Assembly: GCA_004802705.1 (NCBI GenBank)
Contig: SGPL01000177.1
Coordinates: 45,489-57,595, forward strand
Source: Bondarzewia mesenterica
Taxonomy: Eukaryota > Basidiomycota > Agaricomycetes > Russulales > Bondarzewiaceae
Reading direction: 5' to 3'
DNA: 12,107 nt
The position numbers and the translations under genes were made by a program. The notes below the pieces were generated by a model, which ran no database searches, had not been told where the DNA came from, and worked only from the letters and a program-made list of their open reading frames with translations. Positions 1 through 8,900 of this stretch are shown here, one piece after another; the stretch's first letter is position 1; every line of letters begins with the position of its first letter.

Positions 1-60
1 GAAGCGGCANANANNAAANNCAATGTGGAGAGCNNANNGNGGAGGNAACGCGATACGCAC

Positions 61-664
61 CTTGGAGAGACGAAGCACCTTGATCTGGTTCAGTTCGTCG
101 AGGGCGAAGCGGTGGTAGATCCCCGCGGGGATGATAATCAAGTCGCCGGGCAAGACGTGGATCCGGATCCATGCCTCCGTTGNGTGCTCTGTTAAGTTCT
201 GACGTGATTCTGACGGCGAGACGAAAGGCGTCGGAGACCTACCGCGGACATCGACAAACCCAGCGCCGGAGAGGACGTATCAAATCTGCTCCTCCTCATG
301 CATATGCCTATCAAAAGCAAAAAAAGCAAAGTCGTCGGGGAAGAGAAAAACATACTATCAACATCCGATGACTTAATTTTTAACATTGAATATTGAGCAC
401 TCACTCCTTGAAGAACGACTTGAGCTTCGTAAAAAAAATCGTCTCGTATAGATCGCCGAACCTCTCCTTCGTGACATTAATAGTATCCCGGTTCTTATAG
501 CTCCGCTCATGCGCGACGGCATCGATGGCCGCTTCCCACCCGTCCTCCTGCTCGAGCAGGATCTGCCAGTCCAGCCGGCGTGTTCATCGAGACTGGCTTT
601 CCTGAGTCACGGGCGAGGCGTTGGTCGCCTGGAAAACTGTACCGTCGACGTAGTAGGCGCGCAT
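61..664 (-). pseudogene. Decayed acireductone dioxygenase copy (ARD copy 1)
   Basis: This is a homolog of the two intact ARD genes in the window, read on the minus strand. Exon 1 is about 405-664 (start codon at 662-664), exon 2 is 243-307 and exon 3 is 61-188; exon 4 would lie left of the window. Exons 2 and 3 keep the lengths of the intact copies (65 and 128 nt) with the same splice junctions. It is broken in several ways. Exon 1 has about a 5-nt insertion near the start (around 638-650), a 14-nt deletion around 570 and a 12-nt A-rich insertion around 431-442. Exon 2 has an in-frame TGA at 280-282, replacing the Arg codon after the metal motif. The motif reads HMHEEEQ, so the metal-ligand Glu is Gln here too. 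Exon 3 still encodes PAGIYHRF with the last His ligand. One N lies in exon 3 (183) and many more lie before position 47. Calling it a pseudogene is safe; whether it is transcribed is unknown. Confidence 0.88.
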
Positions 665-709
665 ACCGCTCGGGACATTAAGATTCAAGTTGAGATTGGT
701 TGGTGTTCA

Positions 710-1905
710 CCGAAGGGTTTCCAAGCAGCCGCGGGGTCGCTGTAGACGTCAAGGCGGAGGAAATCCAAATTTGGAAGGGAGATGGGAGGCTGAGAGCAAA
801 GTCGACGATTCGAAAATCGGCCTGACATTGCTCGACAACCGTACTTGCGTACCGTCGTCCCCCTTCAGCTGTCGGTGCTGGAGCATATGCAAATATAGAT
901 GCTACATCCTTACATTACCTGTGATCTGTCGCCAAATAGAATTTACAGGAACAGACCGTGCGCAATGATAACTACCATCCAAGGCAGAGGGTGGATGCGT
1001 GAACGCAGACTTGTCTGAATAGCACGAACAGACGACACGAGATAATACCATACTCGTATGCCACTTGCAAAGTGGCACTGACATTCGCGGACGCGTTACC
1101 CGGGCTATGAGAGTCAAAACCTGGTCAGAACAAACCTTGGCATTCGCAGGTGATTCGGGATAGACTCCATTCGTAATTTTGATTGGCCATACCATTCGTG
1201 AGCCGACGGTCAGGTGGCCATCTTTTACACGATATGGCATATTTCGTAGCGTTGGCCAAATACTCTCCGTTATCCATTATTTCGTGGTCAGAATGGAAGA
1301 AATGTAAATAGGAGAATGAGGTCTACATGAACAACTCCAGGCCCTTAGGAGAGTTGAGGCCTGAAGGGGATAAATTGGCCAAACTAGAGGATCCTGAGGC
1401 ACGAAGGTTGAAACGTTGATGAGTGGCTACTCTGCCCCCGGGAGACTAGAATAAGCACGTAATTGGCGACACAAACAACGCCTCGAGTCACATACCCTCA
1501 AGGCTCACAATTAACCCCCTCCACTCGACTTAGGGCGGGAAGGAGTCTGAGACATCACAGCAACTTCCCTGACAGTTTGTAAGCTTGGGGAGAGACCCGC
1601 TGGGGTCGACCCAAGGTCGACCTGGGAGTTCTTCGTATGAATTCCTGTGTTCAGAAGTGAGCAAGTCGTTTCATTACTTAGCTCCAAATGTACATTCCTT
1701 ATCTCTCCGTCAAATTTCTGATCGATCTATTATGACAGAATGTAGGAGCAGAGAGGAACAGTCACGTTGGTGGACGACAGGCACAGCGCATTGCGTGCTT
1801 ATATTGTTTGGAAATACCCTCAGTACAGCTGACTTTGTAAGAGTTACGACTTTCAGATTGTGTGTGAAAGCGTTTTATCTTCCTTGTCGCTGTTCCCCCG
1901 CTACA
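710..1905. other. Non-coding stretch between ARD pseudogene and P450
   Basis: About 1.2 kb with no gene I can support. Open frames here are short, lack a recognisable domain and do not join into a spliced model. The homology shared by the ARD copies stops near 709. The last few hundred bases should hold the promoter and 5' UTR of the P450 that starts at 1906. An open frame runs into the P450 start from about 1585, but it has no ATG at its beginning and the upstream part does not look like protein, so I treat it as leader sequence. A small GTCGAC direct/inverted arrangement lies near 1605-1621. I see no RNA gene or transposon ends. Confidence 0.5.
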
Positions 1906-4070
1906 ATGAGCTCCTTCCTCGATCTCCTCGCCCTTCCTCTCGGTCTTGTTCTGGTCAGCTTAGTGTATAAGTGGCGAACCAAACCGGCTTTCCCCCTCCC
2001 TCCCGGGCCTCGTCGCCTTCCTATCATAAGAAACCTGTTAGATATGCCTAAGCGTGACGAATGGGCCACTTATCAGAAATGGGGGAAAGATCACGGTAAG
2101 TCTGCCTGACATACGACGTCGACTGATAATCTCACACTGACCGAAGGATCCGATATCATCCATCTGGAGGTTCTCGGAACCCACTTGATCATCTTGAACT
2201 CTCAGACAGCGGCGAACGACCTTTTAAACAAGAGATCTTCACTTTACTCCGACAGGTATGCGTCCATACTTTTAGATTTTGTGCTTTGAATTCATCACCT
2301 CTAGGCCAAAGATGGCGGTCATGTGCGATATTTGAGTATCCAATACTTATCACCTGCGAATTCCAAGCTGAACAGTATCTTACAGTGTCAGGCTTGACTG
2401 GGGGTTAGTCTTCACGTCTTATGGTCAGAGATGGAGAGACATGCGCAAGGCATTCCATTACTATTTTCATCCTACTGCAACTCTGCAGTACCATGCCATC
2501 GAAGAGAGGGCAACTGTTGAACTCCTCCAACGTCTTCTAGACACGCCCGAAGATTTTATGGAACATTTGAGGCAGTAGGTGATGATTTTTGTCTCTGATT
2601 TATGCTCTGATACGTCTGTCCAGCATGGCAGGCCGGGTTATCCTTGAGATTGCATATGGGATCAAGGTCCAGCCCCGCGGTGACCCGTACATTGATGATG
2701 CGGAGAGGGCGCTCGAAGGCGTGACACTTGGCAGTACACGTAGAGCGGGTCTCTATGATATGTTGCCTTTTTGTACGTATGCTATTCTCTCCTTGTTACT
2801 TCGTTTCAAACTATATCTGTATGAGTTCAGTGCAATGGCTACCTGCGTGGGCCCCTGGCAATGGCTTCATTAGAGAAGCCAAGAAAAGGACGCATTATTG
2901 TCTTCAGGCTCCGGAGGACGCCTATCGCCACGTCAAAGAAGCCATCGTAAGTTATGTATATGTGTATATGCATTTTTTTCTGACAAGTCTCAGGCGAATG
3001 GAACGGCCGGACCATCGGTCGTGGCATCGATGATCAAGAAAAATGAATATAAGCAATCCAATTACGACGAAGAGATAGCCAAGTATACAGCAGGATCCAT
3101 GTACCTCGGTAACCTCCATTCGTCTTAGTCCAGTCAACAAACATTAACTCCTCTTCGATCTATCAAGGCGGCGCTGACACGGTTCGTCCGTTCATTCGTC
3201 AATTTACATGAGCCGTTACCAATGCTTCTCATTGCAGACAATGTCGGCTCTTGAAACTTTTTGTTTGGCCATGATCCTTCATCCGGAAGCGCAGAAAAAG
3301 GCTCAGGCGGAGATTGATGCTGTCATCGGTCACGACCGCCTACCGAATTTCGAGGACGAAAACTCGCTCCCTTATGTCAACGCTCTGGTCAAGGAAGTTT
3401 TGCGATGGAGACCTGTCGTTCCGCTCGGTGATATTTAATGTGGTACACAACGCTTCGCTATCACTGATGCGAGAGTGCCCGCTGGTCTTGCAGCTGCTCC
3501 TCATAGGCTCATTTCAGACGATGTCTACAAGGGATACTACATCCCTGCAGGCTCGATAGTTATTGGAAATGCTCGGTGCGCCGTTGGTCCGCATCATTTT
3601 TCCTCGCCCGTCTGACCTATGCACTTCCATAGGGCCATGCTGCATGACGAGTTGACCTTTTCCGAAGCCGACAAATTCAAGCCAGAACATTTCCTGGACA
3701 CATCTATCAAGTTCCCAGAAGTAGCATTTGGCTTTGGTCGACGAGTATGCCCTGGTCGATACATGGCACGAGGATCCATCTGGATTGCCATAGTGTCCAT
3801 CCTTGCGACATTGGATATCTCGAAAGCTGTCGACAAGGATGGAAAAGCAATTGAGCCAACAGATGAATACTCATCTGGCCTGATCGTGTGAGTCACTCCT
3901 TCCTCCCTCTTCGCTGATTATTTAAAACTAGGACAGTGCTGACTTTCTTTGTTTCCTTTCCCCCCATCCTCTCATCGAATAGTTATCCCGCCCCGTTCAG
4001 ATGCACGATCAAGTCCAGGTCTCCGGAAGCAGAAAAGTTGATAAGAGGTCCCGGAACTGCGGATCAGTAG
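1906..4070 (+). CDS. Cytochrome P450 monooxygenase, 12 exons, possibly damaged (left copy)
   Basis: Heme-thiolate monooxygenase, expected to be ER-anchored and to take electrons from NADPH-P450 reductase; the substrate cannot be told from sequence. Proposed exons: 1906-2095, 2147-2255, 2305-2331, 2386-2574, 2624-2772, 2831-2946, 2994-3108, 3168-3181, 3238-3427, 3494-3575, 3633-3887, 3983-4070, giving 507 aa, normal for the family. Residues 1-22 form a hydrophobic N-terminal anchor, followed by the proline hinge PPGPRRLP (32-39). The I-helix motif GGADTT is at 299-304, the K-helix ExxR (EVLR) at 356-359, and the heme-binding [10 protein letters not shown] at 426-435 with Cys433. Two oddities stand out. 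The donor after exon 3 reads TTGAGT instead of GTGAGT at 2332; a GTGCGA donor 9 nt upstream (2323) would restore the frame at the cost of residues 107-109. The PERF motif reads PEHF (411-414), losing the usual Arg of the E-R-R triad. The general fold resembles basidiomycete P450s often labelled O-methylsterigmatocystin oxidoreductase-like; that label is weak. It is convergent with the ARD at 4816-5624. Confidence 0.88.
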
Positions 4071-4815
4071 ACTCTGGGACCGCAAGTATGATTTTGGCTT
4101 TTACCTTGCGTGATCTTCCCCACGTTCACACCCTCGCAGGGATAACAATTTCTCCATGTGTACAACGTTGATTTTTGCGTACTGTTGATTATCTTGGTCA
4201 GTATCTCGGCAACAAGCTGACTCCCTTGTGAAGAACGTGTCGTAAAATATTGATATGTGGTTGATGTGGACCCACATCTCGTGGTACAGAACTCGGACCT
4301 TCGATTCACGACAAGTGTGCGTGGAAGCAGATTGCATGTTGAAAACTCCCACTGCTGAGACATTGTTCGATCGGCCCATTCGAGCATCTCCGCAGTTTTC
4401 CCTCTCAAACATGGAATCATGCGAAATATGTGCACATCGTCTCATCCTCGTATTTACGACAATAAGTGATAGTGGAGTGGCCGGTTGGTGTAATTATGGA
4501 ATGATCGGACACGGATATCCTGAAGGTTGAAGGAAGTGCAACCTGGGAGACTGTGAGAATGGAGCTATGCATATGTGTATTTCGTTGTAAACTTGTTCTC
4601 TGGCCATTTTTACAAGTGGAATACTCGTTACGCTGATCGAATCTTCGTCAAGATGGCAGAATCGATTTTAACGTGTACACATGTGCATCGAGTAAATAAA
4701 TTCCTCGTTTCCTCTTCCATACCTCCTATGTACACCATACGTGAAATGCATTGTATCGAGATTGGAGAGGGGTTCGTGGTGTGATGTGTTGAGGTTGCAG
4801 TCGCAGGGCTCCTCC
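4071..4815. other. Convergent 3' spacer between P450 and ARD
   Basis: About 745 nt with no gene I can support. Both ends, roughly 4071-4246 and 4584-4815, align to the right-arm spacer 10808-11178, so they are old shared 3' flank and probably hold the two 3' UTRs. The middle part, about 4247-4583, has no counterpart in the right arm. It includes a small perfect hairpin, GATGTG / CACATC at 4263-4278. Open frames on both strands here are short and have no recognisable domain. Confidence 0.6.
4247..4583. other. Arm-specific extra segment bounded by short direct repeats
   Basis: A segment of about 340 nt is present in the left spacer and absent from the right one. It lies between imperfect 8-bp direct repeats, GTCGTAAA (4239-4246) and GTTGTAAA (4584-4591), where the right arm has a single GTCGTAAA equivalent (reverse complement, around 11020-11028). 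This fits either an insertion that made a target duplication or a deletion in the right arm between short repeats. I see no clear terminal inverted repeats and no coding capacity. Confidence 0.4.
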
Positions 4816-5624
4816 TTAGACGTCCGCGACGCTTTGGAGCAACTTGACGTACTTGATGCGGAACGCGTTTTTTTCGGTGTCGGCGCTGCGGTTGTGAGGC
4901 GTCCATCTAGGCTCTTCCTGCTTTGGGGAGCATGTGTGAGATATGATTTTTGGAGGACGAGCGGGAGAGAAGTGGCAAAAATATTCAATGTGGAGGATGG
5001 AAGGAGGAGAAACGCGATACGCACCTTGGAGAGGCGAAGCGCCTTGATCTGGTTCAGTTCATCGAGGGCGAAGCGGTGGTAGATCCCCGCGGGGATGATT
5101 ATCAAGTCGCCGGGCAAGACGTGGATCCGGATCCATGCCTCCGTTGGGTGCTCTGTTAAGTTCTGACGTGACTCTGACGGCGGGACGAAAGGCGTTGGAG
5201 ACCTACCGCGGACATCGAGAAACCCAGCGCCGGAGAGGATGTATCGGATTTGCTCCTCCTCATGTATATGCCTATCAAAAGCAAAAAAGCAAAGTCATCG
5301 GGGAGTAGAAAAACATACTGTCAACATCCGATGACCTAATTTTTAACATTGTATATTGAGCACTCACTCCTCGAAGAACGACTTGAGCTTCGTCTCGTAT
5401 AGATCGCCGAGTCCCTCCTTCATGATGTTGATAGTATCCCGGTTCTTATAGCTCCCCTCGCGGGCGAAGACATCAATCGCCGCTTCCCACCCGCCCTCCT
5501 GCTCGAGCGGGATCCGCCATAGCAGCACGCCGAGTGCCTTTAGCGCTTTTGCCGAGACTGGCTTGCCCGAGTCGTGCGCGAATTGCCGGTTGCCTGGAAT
5601 ATTGTCGAAGTAGTAGGCACGCAT
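4816..5624 (-). CDS. Acireductone dioxygenase paralog with metal-ligand Glu replaced by Gln (ARD copy 2)
   Basis: ARD is a cupin-fold metalloenzyme that oxidises acireductone in the methionine salvage pathway (cytosol/nucleus). With Fe it gives the keto-acid precursor of methionine plus formate; with Ni, off-pathway products including CO. Exons on the minus strand are 5368-5624, 5207-5271, 5025-5152 and 4816-4917, encoding 183 aa, the usual size. All splice sites are GT-AG. The start MRAYYFDN matches the family N-terminus; an in-frame ATG 27 nt upstream (5649-5651), created next to a 7-nt duplication, could add nine residues. Metal-binding positions: His87 and His89 are present, and His133 lies in PAGIYHRF. 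The expected Glu at 93 is Gln (CAA at 5250-5252) in [10 protein letters not shown]. Other changes from copy 3 include LSK for LFK and EPRW for EPKW. The frame and exon lengths are fully preserved, so it is likely expressed as protein; whether it is active is open. It is divergent from NOC1 and convergent with the P450. Confidence 0.9.
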
Positions 5625-5943
5625 ACCGCTTGGGACGTCAACGTTCAACATTCAAGTTGAGGTTGGTTGGTGTTCCCAGGGAAGTACCGGATTAATTTGA
5701 GTGTGGTGAGGGGTGATCTAGGTTTTGAATGCATATATGTATTCGAGCGAGCGACCACTGCAACGAGCGGCGAGAGACAGCACACGGCACGTGAGACTCT
5801 AACCATGCATGTGACAAAATCTGAAATTTCGTGTTTTGGGAGTAAAGTACTGTGAGCACTTGGTGAGTACCACTACTAACAGTATTACAGTAACTCATTT
5901 CGAACACCGTATCGACGTTTGTCTGAAGTTTGGCGTTTGCCAT
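5625..5943. promoter_or_regulatory. Divergent promoter region shared by ARD copy 2 and NOC1
   Basis: The 319 bases between the ARD start (minus) and the NOC1 start (plus) must hold both promoters. A palindromic E-box CACGTG lies at 5788-5793; read on the minus strand its context is CTCACGTG. This resembles the site of the yeast bHLH protein Cbf1, which takes part in sulfur-amino-acid gene control. I do not see the same site upstream of the other two ARD copies in this window. Regulation by a Cbf1-like factor is inference from one short motif. Confidence 0.35.
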
Positions 5944-8900
5944 ATGGGTCGCCTTCGCAAGGATAAAGGAGACAAGGTCCGAACCTCAAAGCCAGGGCCA
6001 TCCGCTGTGACCCCATCGTCTATCGTTGCACCACAAACTCCCAAAAATGTCAAACTGCTCATACAGCCGACACCTGACTGGTATTCTGTCCTTTCACCCC
6101 TTCCTCCACCATCTACACCCTTTCTCTCCCCAACAGCCGCTCAGATCACGGTCCTAACCACGCGCGCGACCGAGCTCCATGCTACTGAAGCATCCAATTT
6201 CTCCACCGCTCCTCACTCAACCCTTGCCGCATCCTCATCCGACCAGGCATTCCTCAAAAATATCCTTGCGTCCGGTACTTTGAGTGATCGACTAAGCGCA
6301 TTGACATTGATGGTCCAGAGCTCGCCTCTACATAACACGCGCGGACTGGATGTACTCAAGGGTATGGCGGAGAAGGGAAAGGGTGGTGGTGGGTCAAAAG
6401 ACCGCGCGGGAGGCCAGGGAGGTGGCAGGGATGAACGGCTGAAGGCCGCGCGCGCTATTGCTGATTGGTGGGTGGGCGGAGGCGCCCCCGGGAGAAAACT
6501 GGTGTAAGTTCTGTGTTTTTCATGTATAAGTGCTCGAGATTGAGTTCTTACCATCGCCATCAGATACTTCCGCGACCAACCGCTTTTGCATCCCGCCGTG
6601 ACAGATCAACATTTGTTGCTCTGGTATTTTGAGGATTGGCTGAAGAAATATTTCTTTTCGTTCCTACAGCTTCTGGAGGTGCGTAGTAATTTATTGTGTC
6701 ACTCTCCTTATTTATTCTGACATCTGACTCTAGGTCCTCTCCCTTGATACCTTAGCGTATGCTCGCATGCAAACCTTGACACTTATCTTCACTCTTCTTC
6801 GCGACAAGCCGGAGCAAGAGCATAACTTGTTGCGTCTGCTCGTCAACAAATTAGTTGGTTCCTTTCGTCATATTCTCATGCTTGCTCTCACTTACGTTGG
6901 TAAAATCCAGGGCGATACCGAGAAATCAGTCTGCTCACGAGCGTCCTATCATATCCTGCAACTTCTCCAAGCACACCCAATCATGAAATCCATCGTCATT
7001 CGTGAAATGACCGCTCTGATCATGCGTCCGACTAGTGCATCCAACGCGGCGTCTTCTCTCACAGCACCACCCGCAGCGAAACCCCGCGTCCACATAAAGT
7101 TTACCGACGGTGATGCTCCAGCGAAGCCCACTCCTGGCGCAAAACCTCAGGAAAAGAGTACATGGAATATCCACGCTCGTTATTACGCCACGACCACATT
7201 CAATCAGGTCGTGTTGAGCACATCAGAGGAAGATCGTAAGGCGGCAAGAATGCTGATGGATGTATATTTCCAACTGTTCCGAGAGGTTGTCGGTGAGCGC
7301 AGTGCTCCTGATGCTGCTGCAGAAGGTAAAGAGGAGGCGGATGGAGAGACAGAAGAGAAAGGTCAGGGTAAGGGTAAAGGTAAAGGCAAGGACGCCAGGC
7401 GCGGAGAGAAGAAGAATGGTAAAGAAAGGGCGAAGGAGGTTCAGGGTGCGGCTGGATTTGCCGAGGTTCAGGATTCGAACTCGAGGCTTGTCAGCGCGAT
7501 TCTGACTGGTGTTAATCGGGCCATGCCCTATGCTCGGTTCGGCGGTGGTGATGTCGAGTATGTCACCTCCATCGTACGTGTATCTGTTGGGAACTCATCT
7601 AACTAACCGTGTCGCAGATTCGAGAGACATATGGATACCCTTTTCCTCATCACACATACCTCGACCTTTAACATCACACTTCAAGCCCTCACGCTCATTC
7701 AGCACACCATCGCATCTCTCCCGTCTTCGCCTGCATCGTCAACGAAGTCCCTGCCGTCAGGCGCCATTGCTTCTCGCTACTTCCGCACACTCTACGCCAC
7801 TCTTCTTGATCCACGCCTCTACACGTCCTCCAAGCAAGCGATGTACCTGAACTTGCTATTCAAGAGCTTGAAGAGCGATTCTGACAAAGAGCGAGTGAAG
7901 GCGTTTGTGAAGCGGCTCTGTCAGGTATTGGCCGCTGGTTTTAGCGGACCGGAATTCGTTGCTGGAGGGTTGTGGCTCCTTGGAGAGGCATGTTTTCACA
8001 TGTTGTTTTGGATATTACAAGCATTGACGGATTATATCTATATTCTCAGCTGTTTAACACCGTACCCGGTTTGAAGTCCATGGTCGACAAGTCGAATGAA
8101 ACCGCATCGACCGACGAGTCACAAAAGTACGATCCGCGCAAGCGGGATCCCCAATACGCCCACGCATCATCGTCACCTCTTTGGGAATTGGTATGCTTTC
8201 ACTTGAAATGTTCCACGGCCATTATCTTGATATCACCTTATCGTCAGACACCTCTCCTTCATCACGCACACCCAACCCTGTCCCTCCTCGCTCGTCAACT
8301 CTTAGCCCATCAGCCTCTCACGACAAGCCCAGATCTAACTCTACACACCCTCACCCACTTCCTTGACCGCTTCGTGTACAAAAACCCGAAGAAGGTCAAG
8401 CCAAAAGGTGCGAGCGCCATGCAGCCCGTGGCCGCTGTCGAAGGGGACGGCGTGCGAAGGATGAGAGGCCAGGTGCAGGAAACGCCAGTCAATGAGGAGG
8501 GATGGTGGAGGCGGAACGAAGGGAGTGTGCCGGCTGATCAGGTACGTTCTTTCATCATCATTTTTTTTCGAGACAGCTTTTTCTTACCAGTTGGCCCCCA
8601 CGTTACGTAGGTCTTCTTCCTCAGCTACTTCTCGCAGAAACATGAGAAGGAAAGGGCTAAGGCGGCGAAAGCGGACAAACGGAAGAACAAGAAAGACGAT
8701 TCTGACGCAGAACAAGAATCGGGAATGGACGATGAGGAGGAGGAAGTCGAGGAAGCTGGAGGGCAATTGGACGAGGATAGTGACGCCGAGGAGGCTGAAA
8801 TATGGAAGGTCGGTCTCTCATTCAGCACACTGTGTGCGGACTGTCTGGGGCGGATTTGACCTGATTCTATTTTAATTCTTGTTCAGGCCATGCAAGCATC

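Larger units (their letters stand above)
3143..5672 (+). repeat. Left arm of inverted duplication (P450 3' half + spacer + ARD)
   Basis: This segment matches 9963-12107 in reverse complement. The match includes P450 exons 8-12 with equal exon lengths (14, 190, 82, 255, 88 nt), their introns, the P450-ARD 3' spacer, and all four ARD exons with equal lengths (257, 65, 128, 102 nt). Homology fades about 50 nt upstream of the ARD start. The far (left) limit is unknown because the right arm runs off the window. The left spacer has about 350 extra bases compared with the right one. Confidence 0.85.

Noticed and set aside
902..1240. 112-codon open frame on the minus strand
   Set aside because: No recognisable motif, no supporting splice context and biased composition of a chance frame; no paralogous copy elsewhere in the window.
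1585..1905. Open frame extending the P450 N-terminus upstream
   Set aside because: It has no ATG at its start, the encoded sequence is not protein-like, and the ATG at 1906 starts a proper hydrophobic anchor followed by the proline hinge.
4101..4530. Several overlapping open frames of 90-120 codons in the P450-ARD spacer
   Set aside because: They overlap each other on both strands, lack domains and are not conserved in the homologous right spacer.
5649..5651. Upstream in-frame ATG as the start of ARD copy 2
   Set aside because: Copy 3 has no ATG there, the site lies next to a 7-nt duplication, and the family N-terminus matches the ATG at 5622-5624. It remains a possible alternative start.
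6213..6560. Minus-strand open frame opposite NOC1 exon 1
   Set aside because: Shadow of the plus-strand coding sequence; low-complexity Pro/Ser-rich translation with no domain.
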